Positions 48,857 to 62,032 of a stretch of 64,000 bases of DNA are shown here, in pieces. Below the pieces are notes generated by a model that was not told where the DNA came from, searched no databases, and saw only the letters and a list, made by a program, of their open reading frames with translations. Numbering within the stretch: the stretch's first letter is position 1; every line of letters begins with the position of its first letter. Source of the DNA: Spodoptera frugiperda (lineage: Eukaryota > Arthropoda > Insecta > Lepidoptera > Noctuidae). The position numbers were made by a program, and so were the translations under genes. The stretch covers positions 6,238,473-6,302,472 of the forward strand of contig NC_064229.1 of assembly GCF_023101765.2 (NCBI RefSeq), in the 5' to 3' direction.

Positions 48857-48944
48857 AACGTCACGCCTTTTATCCCCGAAGGGGTAGGCAGAGGTGCACA
48901 TTACGGCACGTAATGCCGCTATACAATGTACACCCACTTTTCAT
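48857..48944 (-). repeat. tRNA-SINE 3' tail, inverted
   Basis: AACGTCACGCCTTTTATCCC, GGCAGAGGTGCACATTACGG and ATACAATGTACACCCACTTT. Confidence 0.8.
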
Positions 48945-50769
48945 AAATATATCTACATTAATGTCAAAAGAATTAAATTTAATCAGTCCGTAATGTCACA
49001 CTAGAAAGTTAAATCAATTTAATTAAATTAGACCAAATGTCACTGTTGTAAAGTCAAGTTATGTAGATTAGATGCGAGGACTTATCGATCGTCCACCCAC
49101 ATCAGTATATTATTAACATTTATTTAATGCTAATGAATAAAATAACTGCTTGATATGAAAGTAAATATTATCGTCTTACTGAAACAATAACAGCAAGAAA
49201 CAGAAATAATGAACTCCCCAATAAAATTACGAAATTATATGTTTACATTCAAAATGTAGACTAAGTAGACTATTGTTTTACTCATAAATATTTCGTTTTA
49301 ATATATGTATGTTACGCCTATTAGAGGTAGTGATTTTATCCGATTCTAAATTAATAAATAGCAGTTTAATAACATACTTTTAGTTAATTAGCTAATGTAG
49401 TCGTTTGTCAATAATAATCATCATCAATAGTACGCTAGTTAACTATTAAAATTGCTTCGAAATAGTCGTCGTAGCCGAAATTGGCCAGAATGAACATCAT
49501 GATCATAATCATTGATAGTTTACGTACAGGAGTTCAGCACATATATAAAGGGTTAAGTCTGCCCATTAAGTGTATTGATAATGACAGTTTATACGGTGTG
49601 CGTACACGTCATGTTTCATCATTTGCGGGGCGCACGTAACGCGTCGGCGGTACCTTGTCTTACGTAACTGCCCTAAATATGATCCTTTAGTATCACATTT
49701 GCTCATATTTTGGGTGAAACCAACCTTTCTATTACTTTTCCTCGGATATTACCAACATTATTAACAATTATGAAGCTCGCACTTCCGGGCTAATATGTAA
49801 CAAGGCTACTTCCAAGAATACATTCTATAATTAGAATATTCGCCACTTTCAGTAATAATTAGACGTGTTAGCACACTTAAATAACAAGACGTGTTTGTAG
49901 CTAGTGTATAGGTTTAAAAAAGGACACATTTAAAATTCCACAATCTTGCCACAACTTAAAACAATTTCGTAATGGAAAAATCCAAAACGGCAGGTAAGTA
50001 ATATAAAATTGTTTTCAAAGTGATTACTTAATATTCTGGTCGCTAATTTAACGCGAACTAGGGACGAGCGTTGTTGTTCTTCATTTACATATTTCTTCTG
50101 TAATAAAAAAAACACGGTCAATTTCTGCGAAACAGGTTACAGAGGTGGAGAACCTATTTGGTAAAATATCCACATCTTGCCAATAAATGCTCGAAGGGTA
50201 TTTAAAGCTCAGGTTTCTAGATTGGATAGTAACAATTGTAAGTGAAATACTATCGTTGAACGTTATCGAATAATCGAACATGTGGTGGGATGAAGGGATT
50301 GGCCCGTCGGCTCGAGGCTTACGTTTACCCGTCTGTCTACACACACAGGCCATCATTGGAAATGGAGATTAACAGTAACTTGCGATCCTCCAAATACAAT
50401 TAACCGAAAACAAACGAGAACCTACTCCCATGCTCCTTGGGTTTAGCTCCGCAGTACTCGAGTGTTTGTTTGTCAAGAGATTTTGTTGGTAATTGCTTTC
50501 CTATTATGCAAATCGATACTTTTTATCAGCTCGGAAAGTTTGCACGAGCATTTTTATTACGATCGGTTTATTTCATCCCCCGTCTATGTAATAACTCTCG
50601 ATATTAATAAGAGCTATCTACGCTTCAAAACTAAAACTAAAATAAAACAGCATTGTCACATTCCTAATTAAAAACTCGAGCGCAGTCAAGACAATGCCCG
50701 AAACGAAGTGTTTATTTTGTTTGAAATTTATTTGTGTTGTAGTGCAGTGACGCTGTCAATGAGACTGCG

Positions 50770-50865
50770 AGCGGGCTGCGGCGGGCTGCGGCTGGCTGCG
50801 GGGCCCGGCGCCGCCTGCAGGGGCCTGCCGCTGCCTGCAGGGGCCTGCCACTGCCTGCCGCGTAC
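50770..50865. repeat. GC-rich minisatellite
   Basis: Repeated GGGCTGCGGC units followed by GGGGCCTGCC(G/A)CTGCCTGC units in a strongly GC island within AT-rich DNA. Confidence 0.7.
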
Positions 50866-53800
50866 TCCGTGACTGACACCCGTAATTATGCGCCCCTGAC
50901 GCCGCCGGCTTCACGACAAACTTTTAATTGAACCGATGAAACAGTTTTTGGCTCTCTATTTTATGAAATTGTTGGCGGAAAACTTTTTACAATATTAATA
51001 TTACATTTTGTTTGATTGGCTTTCTTACTAATACATACGGGAAAGTAGGTGGGTACCTACTTAAAACTTCTTTATTAATATATTGGAAAGTTCCAATTAC
51101 ATTGAGATTCTTGAAACAATCTTTCAAAGAATATAAATCAGTTGTTATTTCATCTTAAGTTATGGTAATAGGTTAGAGTTAATTACAGACATGTTTTTAC
51201 TACAAAGATATTTTAAATTAAAATCATGGATTTTCCTTTCTTTTCATAATAATTCTAAACAAATGTTAAATTGAGGTGAAAAATGCTTAATAAATATTGA
51301 TGAGCAAGATGAAGTTTTTTTTTAGAAAATTCAATCAAAGCGACCTCCTTCGTTTGAGATATGTAAATTGTTTGTTATTTCGACAGAAGCCACGCGAATC
51401 TGCTCACAGAATAAGTTATTCCTTCACTAAATACGGCTGAGCTCTATTGAATCTCTTCTAAACGTTTAGGTTCGTTTTATTTTTACTTTAGCATAGTATT
51501 TCTTTATGAATAAATATATATAGTAAACAAAATTATACGTGACATTGTCTGTCATCTAAGCGAATGATAAATTCAGTGACACATCGTTTGATAACATCAA
51601 AATAAATCGCATATCTTTAAGGTTACATTAAAGTGTCCACATTCTACGAAATACATTTTCCAAAGACATATTTCAGAGCTTTTAACTAATATTCAGTTAT
51701 CGCTCACCCCTTGCTTCAATAAGGCTTGGATCCTTTCCAAATGACGTACTTTAAAAAGATTACAGTCGCCGTCAAATATAATCTTTTCATAAATTGAGTG
51801 TTGTAAATCGGTCGCGGGGGTCAACCGGACTCGAGTGTAAAGCACGTCTTGGCTGCAACATTTCATTTCAAATCTGCACCAATTCAATTTGCACAAAACT
51901 GTTGTATAATCAACTCGTTTAAATTCACATTCACCGAAAAATACGACAGTGTAGTTCTATTCGTGTTTATAGTTTGTGTTAACTGTGGTTGAATATTTTT
52001 GCATAATTATTGCTTTTTCACCAAAACATGTTAGCACCGTCTGCGGTTTTATTCCTTTGGGGACGAGCGGTGACGGAAAGTTGGCGTGATAATCAGATGG
52101 AACATCATTTTTAATGTTTGGCATTAATTTTGCAATTTTAATTTGTCGAGGGATTGCATCTGTAATTTCTGAGTTACAAGTTCAGTACTTGGCTAGTATG
52201 TGTTTATTATTTAGAACCTTCAGTAATGGTATCGATTTTGAAATTAAGAAAATGTTTATCTCACGTTGTAGCGGAACTGTACTCATGTCGGGCTAAGTGA
52301 AGTAGAAATATAATTTTACCTAATTAACTAATCTTTCACGTTTTCGTAAACGTACTGCAATAGTACGTATTTTATGCTACCTATAAACTTGGAAACGATT
52401 TTATAGCATATCCTGGTTTTCTCCGCATTGAAATATACTGCAGTTTCTGATTACTAGCCGCCACATAAACTTTCCCATGGTAAGTTGATTGTGGTACGTT
52501 TTACTTCTATACAATATTCGCGCAACATTGTTGCCCGTGAAGCGTTGAGCCGAAACTCTAGTCTCAAGGGGCGAATATTTTCAAAGTTGTCGACGAGCCG
52601 CCATTTTGTGTTGCAAAAATATCTAATGGAATTTAAGCTCAGTTGTTGATAACAGACCATTAAGGCGCTGACACACGTCATGCCGCCGCTTGTCTGTCTA
52701 AACAGATTTTGAGCTTCGTTTGTTTTGGAACGAATTTAAAATTGTTGTCTCCATTATGTAAACTGGACTTTATTGCTATGTAGTATGTAACAAAGTTGTT
52801 CGTATTTTAGTTTTACATACTGACGAATATTAAAGTAGTCGAACCAAGATTTATTGCAATTGTATTTTAATCACGTAATCCTTAAATCGCATGCCATGAT
52901 ACCCCATCATATGTTAGTAGGATTGTATCACGGATAATCAAGGGCGGCCGGCTAATGAACATCATTATCAGATATTTGTGCCGATGAGTAATGCACGGAG
53001 GGCGGGAGGAGGGCAGCGAGCCGAGGAAATTGCCAATTAATGTGTCCGCCGACTGCTCCCCGATACTCTCCCCATCGCTATTTTAAGACGGTGATACAGC
53101 AAGTAGCGCTACTATTTATTCTTAGCTTACTTACAACTTTGTAGCGAGTACCATGAATTCGTCATGAGATTCGAATAAAGATAAAGAGACGCTAGAAATA
53201 CATGACGCGAACATAAAAACCTAAATCACGTTTTACTGATCCCCTTTTTTTTCGGTGCGAACGAAAACTGTCCATAGGCCGGGTTTACAACTCCCCGAGC
53301 AGTGGAGCGTATTACTTACCGAAACCATTAGTCAGGTGCTTATTTTTATGAGTTAACAAGTCGCCGGCACATTTTATGGTGGTAATTCCCTCGCAATGTA
53401 GTGTGTCCGAGGTTTAAGCCCCCAGATACCTTTCGTCGGAGTCGAGATTTATTCGATTCTTTTTTCTTCTCTGAATACATTATTCTTATTTGTAAATAAT
53501 TACTTCTTTCGTCGGTTCGTCCTCCTGAGATTAAGGCCGTGACTGCTTTACTTTATGTGATTATATTACACGTTTTTTATTGCTCGGGATCAAATAACAT
53601 GCTTTAATTAGAATTGAATATGACTGTGGAAGGTTGTTTGTGTCGTGAGAAATACGAGCATAGGTGTATGTGTATGAATGTCAGGGGACTAGTGAATTCC
53701 ATTTACAGTAAAAGGTATTTTATGAAGAGCGCCCGTTACTATTCAGTGAATGTCCGTTTCGATTTTGTAGACTATTCACTATAGTAGTGTAGCCATTATT

Positions 53801-54288
53801 CATGTAGATGTAAAACTTCTACGGATTCTAGATTTGTATAGTATGAAGGCCTATTCAATCCATGTAATAATCTTTACGAAAAATAATTTTCAAAAGGTAA
53901 GTTACTTTTATTACAAATCACGCTCATAATAGCGGCCTAAAATAATATTTATGATCATTTCCCAACTTCGAAGAGCCACACAACAATAGAGATAAGTGAT
54001 ATAAATAGGGTATTACTACCGCGAGCAAATAGAAATATTATCTACACACAATAGCCAGGTAATCCGGCAACCGACAGCTGCTTTTAACATGGCACCCTCT
54101 TGTTTTATTTCATTACGCACACATATGCAGAAATCTGCGCAATTCAGTTCAACGTACATGTCTGGTTATGTTCGGGAACGATATTGGGTATTGTGTGAAC
54201 AAGCAGCAATTGTAGCGGTACATCGTATTGGAGGGAATAATTCACGTGGCTCAGTGCAACCGCCCCGGGGGATGCGCGAATCTGCCGA

Positions 54289-54365
54289 CCTACGGGCTAC
54301 GGCAGTTGGCTACGGGCCGTAGTGTCGGCGCTACGCTGCCGCTACGCCGTGCTACGAACTACGCG
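54289..54365. repeat. CTACG/CGTAG cluster
   Basis: Eight CTACG or CGTAG words in about 75 bp, for example CTACGGGCTACGGCAG and GCTACGCTGCCGCTACGCC. Confidence 0.65.
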
Positions 54366-55329
54366 GTTGGGTAAACACGTGCGCGCTCTCGTATTTATTA
54401 TTATCTGTGCTGCATAGTCCAGTGGAGAGTTCTCTAAATTAATAGTTTTTCTGTGTTTCATATATTATTTTCATTTTGGCGTTACGAGTTTATCTTACGT
54501 GTAAGTTTCGTAGGAAAATAAATTATTAAAAAGTTAGAGTAATCTAATTAATTGATGTATTTATCAGCTACAATAATATAATATAGATAAATTAAGATCT
54601 TTAAATAAGGCATTATTTTTATACTTAAACAGATATCTTGTTTGGTTATCATTATAATTAAAAATACCTTTTATCCATCAAAATGTAAATTGTTTAAAGA
54701 TTTAGTTTTGATAATGAAATTCATGCGTGTTGTGTAGGAGTAGTTTAAGTTATTCTCCACCTACTTAGATGTTAACAAAACAAAAATGTTAATAGACTAA
54801 TTGAAAGAAAAATAACGACATACTCTCTGAAGTTAAGTCGTTTGTTAGTCGAAACCTAAGTTTCATATTGCGAAAGTGTGAATTGTTAAGTTTTTATTTG
54901 AACTTGTCTTTTAAGAATAGAATCAATTTGGTACAGAACTTCTAAACTTAATTCTTCGAAAAAGTAAATTAAGATAACATGTTGATTGTGATTTAAATAA
55001 ACCTTTGAAATTAAATTGTCTGTGCCCATATTTGAAAAAGCAACAATTATTTGAATATCTTAAAAAAAAAATTGCTTTTATTGCCTTAAAGATACGTTAA
55101 ATTTAACTTTATTCGTTTGTTTAGTAATTGTAGACACAAAAGAAATAAGATGTAAATTATTTTTTGGATACTATACACAATAATCACATTTTTCTGAGTC
55201 AAATGGATACATAATAGTTTTTTGCCAAACGTGGAGATTATAGCACAAAGAAGGCTTAAGAGGCTCATAGTCCAGCCAGCAATGGATTTTCACGGGCTAT
55301 TGATGATTATGTTCTTTTTTTAATTCCAG

Positions 55330-55523
55330 GGTTGTCAAGAAACAAAAAATACATTACAAATAATTTATGGACAGTTTCCAAAAAGAGTATAGTCAGTGAC
55401 TTTTAGTGTTGACCCTCTGTACTGTTGTGAGCGTGATAAGAACAATGTACTCTTCAATGTGGTTTATGAGCATCGTGGCTCTGCTCGTGGTGGATGTCAG
55501 GACTGGGGCCTTGCAGGATGGCG
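55330..55523 (+). CDS. 5' coding exon with signal peptide; rest of gene outside window
   Basis: A strong acceptor (TTCTTTTTTTAATTCCAG) ends at 55329 and a consensus donor (GCG|GTAAGC) follows 55523. The ATG at 55445 opens 26 codons plus one base (phase 1). The residues MYSSMWFMSIVALLVVDVRT are a short n-region, a hydrophobic core and a likely cleavage region near RTGA, then LQDG. This is a classic signal-peptide exon of a secreted or cell-surface protein with a large following intron. The acceptor implies one or more upstream non-coding exons, probably within the 32-55 kb gene-free stretch. The phase-1 boundary after the signal peptide is common in immunoglobulin-type adhesion proteins, but identity cannot be decided from 26 residues. 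Confidence 0.6.
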
Positions 55524-56467
55524 GTAAGCATGGATCCTGATACTCTTATCTCAAATCAGGGTGAAATATATATTTTCTGTTCCATTCTACGTTGTCAAAT
55601 TTTATCTTACCTATCACAAACTATATTAGTATGTTCTTGGTATTAATGACTGATGTGAAATTAATTTAAAAGGAGTCCTTTATGTCATTTATACTTATAT
55701 ATAAGCTATAATCGAGTTCAGTGCAGCCATTCAGAAATTAATAATTAATTATTCTCTTATACAAATACACACCAACAAAATAATTAAAACAAATATAATT
55801 TAATTAAATGGTAAAAAAACTCGCTATATAAATTAAAATGTTTTTGTAATTACGTAGCAGGACAAATGGTTCTTTTTCATTAAGATAACGAAGGCACCCC
55901 GACTGATTGATTGATTGCGCCTGGTCACTGTGTGTCGGTCCAAACAATTAACTGCGGGGATCTTCGCAATATGTTCACAAATCATTAAACAAGGAAACAG
56001 AATTTATTTCTCTTTTAAACATATTATAATATCGAGCTTGAATATCATTAAACAGTAATTGTAAGCGTGAAAAAAAATTTAGATTTTTGGAACACAAACC
56101 TAGAACTTCCTAAATTTTAGGAAAGTTTTATTCTATTTTCTGAATTTCTGTGAATTCCTTTTTTTAAGTAATTAGCTTATATTATTACAAAGCAGGCACA
56201 AAGACCAGATGCGGATTTTCACTGAGAAACCTAACTATGATTTGACAACTCAATAGTAAAAACAAAGACCACATGGTCGGCAGTTGTGGTTACGTGCCTT
56301 ACGTGATACGTGACATTATTGGTTTTAGATGTCTTAGAAGTCTTACAGTTTGGTGAACTTTAGCTACAGTAAGTAATTACTCTAAAATCTGAATAAAAAA
56401 CACCAAAACTCTATCTAGAATGAGATATTATGTGGATATTATATTATTATATATTGTATATTACGCA
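55524..56467. other. Start of putative long intron, nothing recognised
   Basis: AT-rich sequence after the donor at 55524; no next exon could be identified. Confidence 0.35.
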
Positions 56468-56716
56468 TTCTATCGCCGAAGGGGTAGGCAGAGGTGCACA
56501 TTATGGCGCTGTACAGTGTACAATGCACACCCACTTTTCACAATTTATGCTGTAAGTCTATTGGCATATACCGGGCACATATCCAGACTCCGTACTACTA
56601 CTGAGAAATTTTCGAAAAGCCGAAAAATATGCCGCAATGCTTTGCCCGACCCGTGAATCGAACTCAAACCCCTTGCCCAGTAGTCGCACATATGACCATT
56701 CGGCCAACGAGGCAGT
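56468..56716 (-). repeat. Complete tRNA-derived SINE, inverted
   Basis: Reverse complement carries the tRNA head (B box GTTCGATTC near 56660, A box region TGGCCGAATGG near 56695-56705), the body TCTCAGTAGTAGTACGGAGT and the tail GTGCACCTCTGCCTACCCCT. It is diverged from 34761-35050 but has the same structure. Confidence 0.8.
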
Positions 56717-57013
56717 CAGAATAATGACATATCTAGTCATTTTAGTGCATCATGATTAACTATGATAAAAACCTAAACACAACCATAAAATCAAACAAGC
56801 AGTTTTAAACCTTAACTCAGACAGTAATATGTCGTATTCTTCTTTATCACCAGTGTGAGGTGGAATAGCTTATGCTTCGGTGAAGACGTCACTCGTTCGG
56901 TTCAGTTAGCTTGTTAGTCGGTTAGAGCTGACTGTTCAGGTTGAAAGAAAAACTGAATAGCATTAAAATTTTGTTATTTTATCGAGGCATCGATTTTTTT
57001 TTATGAAACACTG

Positions 57014-57262
57014 CCTGTAATCGAGCTGACGTATTACCTGATGGTAAGCAATCGCCATCGCCCATGGACACTTGAAACACCAGAGGCGTTACAAGTGCGT
57101 TCCTGGCTTTTTGGGAGTTAGGAATTTAAGGGTTGTTGTTCGGGAATCTCACTCACACAACGCAAGCGTTGGTTCACGTCGGTTTTCTGTGGTATCACTC
57201 CGGTGGAGCCGGCCTATTTGTGCCGAAGCATGGCTCTCCCACAATTGTGTTCAATTTTGAAA
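57014..57262 (+). repeat. 5'-truncated LINE 3' tail
   Basis: ACCTGATGGTAAGCAATCGC, ACACCAGAGGCGTTACAAGT, then TCACTCACACAACGCAAGCG and GTGCCGAAGCATGGCTCTCC. The second half is inverted relative to 2520-2720, showing one family in both orientations. Confidence 0.7.
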
Positions 57263-57269
57263 GAGAGTA

Positions 57270-60010
57270 TTTTTGATTGATTATAAATTTATCTGTAAAT
57301 ATATAGTAGCATTGTAGCATTAGGCACCTAGTATGGTAATACATGTAATTGTTATGAAATGATCATCAATACATCACATATTTTAGCATTAATCTTCACC
57401 AACGTCAAAAACATCCTAAAAGTTCCCCCTTTACGAAAAACTAAAGGCAAGTCACATAAAAACGAAATCAAACAAAGGAATGCTACGTTCATAGCTAGTA
57501 CCGTGAAGCTAGCACTTAATATTGCTCGTTTCCTGCAGTTCTTACGTACCTGCAATCGTTCAGACCACTTTTAGTTTTAAAGCAATTCACTGCACATCCA
57601 CGGAAGGTATTCCTTTATCTATAGTCGAGCGAAACGAGGGCCAATAATCCCTGCTCTCAGGCTCGTGTCGGGTTTCCTTGTCCGGACTATACATACTAAC
57701 GAGCTTTCTATCAGAACGGTCGACTCTGACTTGACTGTTAACTATTAAGAGGCAAACTTTGCAATTATAAGTATGCTGCTGGCTGGTTGATATCGATTTG
57801 TATGACTGTTTGGTTTGCAAGTTCTGTTATATTGGGGGATAGTTATTGTCTGTCGACAATTGTAATTAGTCGGAATTTTAATACTAACTAACTATATTTT
57901 CGATTGTTCTTTACTTGAAATTAACTCTTGTTCAATAATTTTGTGTGTATCAGGTTTCTGAACATATTACTATCCAAACATTATCAAAACTCTTAACTTA
58001 ACCGAACTGTAAATAGCATCGCTAAACTTTTATAATTGCTAATTAATACCTACTTTTCTGTTAAACGTTAAACAAAAACGAAACTCGAGACCAGTTTAAT
58101 AGTTTTAATGAACGTAAGATAGAACACGACGTTCTGTGTTCAGAACAAACGATGCATCAAACTACGTGTCATCCCGCCGCTGCAGCGGTTTAGAAAACAA
58201 GTTTCCATAACGAACTCGGTTGTTTGTTTATTTCAAAAATTTCCATGTTCGTAGCGCACCGCATGGAGAAATTGTACCCAGCAAATGTTACCTGGGACGC
58301 GGTGCAGAGGGCGCGGGGCGGGCACAAACCGACCAACCCACTTCAAAGGACGCACTTCGTTTAAAATTTTATTCAACTCCAGCTTGAATCAGAAGAGGAA
58401 TTAAAACAAAATGTCGTTTTACGACGGCTTACAAAGTTTCCCTTTCTTTTACTACCTGATTGGGACGTTTTATTCCAAATGTTGATCGTTAATCGATTAA
58501 TTTTTCTCTTTGTTACAACGAAGTCAACTTAATACTTCCTTTGGAACGACGAAAATTTATTATTTGAAAAGAGTTTTGCTTTATCGAGTTTGCCACTGTA
58601 CCGTTTATCAAATGTATACTCTAGTTTTACATGTATCTATATGTACAGCACTATCGGATTCCAATTCAAGTAAAAATCGTATTTGCTTTTGGAATTGCGT
58701 CACCGCATTACAGATATCTCATTTTATTTCCACCACAGATAATAAACATTTACAACCGAACATATCGGGAAATTCAAAAGTTATTTCGACACACGAATGG
58801 AAGACATACGTAGGTGGTTGAAACGACTTCGTCATTCCGTGAAATATCTGAACACATTCTAATAGGAGTTTCGATGTTACAATTTCCGGGAATCAAATAG
58901 CTTATTGAATAGGGCAAGGGTTCCAGTCTATGTGGCAGACGGCGGGATGTTTTATGCCCTGTTTGAATAAGGGACGGGGTGGTAAATACTGGCCAATATC
59001 AAACTTTGGCAGACGACGCCGGGAGCAAGAACTGTATAACTATGAAGATATATTTGTGTTCGATATGGATTTGCTTTGGTTATATTCTCGAGTATAGGGG
59101 TGCTGTGATCGTTAAATTAAATCGTGTTTTGTGGATGCGAATTGAAAATGGTGAATTAAACCTTTGTGTGGAGATTGGAGGTGTGTTTATTACGTATTTG
59201 TGTTGAATTGTGTTTATTACGTATTGATAATTTGAAATTTTATTATAATATGTTTGACACATATCTTTTGAATGTAATAGTTGAGCTTTAGATTTCATAC
59301 TGAAGTAAATACTTGCTATGTTTCATAACTTGACACTGTTATACTATCATTTAAGTAGATGTGGCTCTGGCTAAAGACAGGCGCTAAAGATGAGATACTT
59401 AGAATTTTGACATAAAATCCATACATAACGTGCCAAAATTATATTTAATCATTCTTGATGAGGTTAATTACTTGGAAAAGTTATTTCTAAGGTTTGCCTT
59501 CTGAAATTTTCCACCAGACTCAACCCACGTTTTCCTTCAAAAATCAGGAAAAATTGGCGGCACAAATACATGTGTATGGGAGTATTTTCGAGATGAATAG
59601 AACCTTCTTCGAATCTAGCACAAATACTCCCTTTGCCATCCATATATAATATGTAGGAGATAGCATGTATGTATGTATGTATGTATGTATGTATGTTAAG
59701 ATATACATACCTTTTTGAAAGGAGTGAAGGACAAGTGAGTAGTTGAAGTTTTGTACAAAAGGTCAATGCGATCTCTGAAATTCCGAGTAATATATGAATA
59801 CGAGAACACGACACTTGTTCAGTTCAGACATTAATTGAGTGTATATTAAAGTTATCAGTTGATTTCATTTAAATAGATATTTATGGTTTCATCAGTCAAG
59901 TGTTGAACGCAGTTTAGCACTGAGCGAGTTTTTATACTCACATTACATTTTCGGATCCCATAAAGAGTTGTTGAAGTCCGATAATGTGTGATAATGATAA
60001 AATGTCAATA
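57270..60010. other. Unique intronic sequence, nothing recognised
   Basis: No coding resemblance; only the (ATGT)n microsatellite at about 59667-59695. Confidence 0.4.
59667..59695. repeat. (ATGT)n microsatellite
   Basis: About seven uninterrupted ATGT units. Confidence 0.9.
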
Positions 60011-60012
60011 AT

Positions 60013-60094
60013 ATGTGGGGATTACGTGGGGGACTAAGGGGGAGGCCTTTGTTCAACAGTGGACGTCTTTTGGCTGATGATGATGATGATGACA
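60013..60094 (+). repeat. LINE 3' end with (GAT)n tail
   Basis: GGGGGAGGCCTTTGTTCAAC, AGTGGACGTCTTTTGGCTGA and a GATGATGATGAT tail are the standard lepidopteran LINE terminus. Confidence 0.7.
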
Positions 60095-61271
60095 ATGAAT
60101 ATTTGAGGATTTAATACGTCATACAACATATTTCTTGCTGTGTTGTTTTGACTGCACTTTCACATATTAAAAAGTGTAGGAAAAATCACGCTTGCGCTTT
60201 GAATATACCTATATTATTCCTGAGAAAACCAAAGATAACACAGACTAAACCTGCTTTGAAGCAGTAGGTACTTTTAATTAATCCCTTAAACGATAACGTC
60301 CGAAGCTGCAGCAGTCATGTTGTATCATTTTGTAATTAGGTCGTTTCAGTGTATCGTAGCTGAAAAGAGAATAAAACCTCGTTTCCTTTGGTGGAACTCT
60401 TTTATAAAAGGTGAGCTGCAGCTAACTAAAACCGATCGAAATAAAAAAAGGAAAAGTTTACCATGCCAGGTCAAAAACACACAAAAAATGCTCCTAAATT
60501 TTTTCCTTATATTTGAATAATCCGTATGAAGCGAGTGCATTGCTATCGGTATTTTTGGATTACAAAAACCTTTTTTGAATTTTTGAAGTAAAATTGCAAT
60601 GGTAAAGGTACAACTACTATTTGCCAAAGGTGGATTCCATTTTTTTTTATTCCATGGCTGTTGGTTCTACAGTATAGTTTGGATGTTAGTACTATATGCA
60701 GAAATTACCATGTTACAAATTCTCAAATTAAAAAGAAATCGGAATTTATACTTTTCGGAGTTCTAGGTCCTCATTATCAAAGACTAGATAGCTTTGTATT
60801 TTTAAGTACTATATCAAATATCCAATAGTCTACATAGTTATTACTATCATAATTGATTTTACACGGACATTGAACATCAACATACAGGATGACAGTTAAA
60901 AGCTTCATCAACGTTACTCTACCTACCTCCATCCTACATCACAACAGATTGCTACCTACAATGAATGACCCAGTTTCCAATGTTCACAGCTCCTCATATT
61001 TCAAAACTGCTTTTAATAAAATTAAATTCTCTCCTTTCATTGTTTTAAATCTTTTCTTTTCTTCTTAAAGTTGTCGGTGCTAGTACATTGTTATTGGATG
61101 CTGTTAAGGTGCGCGGATTTTTTGTGCTAATAATTTCGGAGCGATGTTTTGAATCGATTATACTTACTGTGATCGCTCGATTAAAATATTCGCTTTACTT
61201 AGACGAAAATCATCGCGTCTATATTTATACGTTATAAATTTTGCCAAAAATATATATTTTGAAAACAGAAA

Positions 61272-61302
61272 CCCACTGTGTATACAACCAGTACACAGTG
61301 GG
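61272..61302. other. 11-bp-stem hairpin
   Basis: CCCACTGTGTA, 9-nt loop, TACACAGTGGG, an exact inverted repeat; possibly a MITE remnant. Confidence 0.5.
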
Positions 61303-61978
61303 CGTACGTTTCAACTTAATCCTCAAAAAGAACAAACACTAATTAGTTATACTTAAGTTGAACAATCCATCACTTGTTAAGTAACTAGGTCAGTGGTATA
61401 TTAAGAGCCACTACCAAGAACGGGGGTAGTTACGAGTATAGTCCACACCACAATACGTTCTGCACAAAGAATGCGATGCCAAACGACTCGTTTATTATAA
61501 CTAAACATGTCATAAACGTCTTTAAAAGCAGTCTGACCATGCGGTCGTAAACTGGTTTACTGTCAGTAGAATAGGCCATTTAATGAAATAATAACTGGAG
61601 ATATAAAGGCGACGATAAAACGCTGATCGACGCCTAAGGCGCCTTGTTAAGCCCTGTTCAATTTTAGTTTGCCCCAAGCCACGGAATTTTCGCTTGCCCT
61701 CTATATATTGCAGCTTTTTATTTCAAAGATGTATGTTTTCTATGAAGTGTGGTTAGGCATCACTTTTATAAATGCAATATGTTATATAATAATAGTAATA
61801 TTTGTGTGTATTCAGCAAAGTTAGATGAACAAGACGCAAGTTTTATGACAACCTGCAAATCAAATAAAGAATTTTCTTGTTAGTAGGCACATGTTTTTCG
61901 CAATTAATTTTAAATTTAATCTGGCTGTGATTGAAAATTTTAAAATTGATTAAATGAAATATTTTTTGATTGTGATTG

Positions 61979-62032
61979 AAAATTGATTAAATGAAATACA
62001 GCCATCGGATTGTATTTCATTTAATCAATTTT
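61979..62032. other. Perfect 22-bp-stem hairpin beside a direct repeat
   Basis: An arm of 22 bp (starting AAAATTGATTAAATGAAAT), a 10-nt loop GCCATCGGAT, and the exact complement. The arm word AAAATTGATTAAATGAAATA also occurs directly repeated at about 61942-61961. Confidence 0.65.

Larger units (their letters stand above)
48950..55329. other. Long repeat-poor interval upstream of the signal-peptide exon
   Basis: No SINE, LINE tail or MITE was recognised in more than 6 kb, unlike 43.8-49 kb. It contains the GC-rich minisatellite at 50770-50865, a CTACG cluster at 54289-54365, and TAAT/GATAA-rich patches (for example 52940-53060). No coding exon was found by eye; regulatory function is an inference. 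Confidence 0.45.

Noticed and set aside
59464..59814. 116-codon minus-strand ORF
   Set aside because: Runs through an ATGT microsatellite (HTYIHTYIH repeat) with no other protein features.
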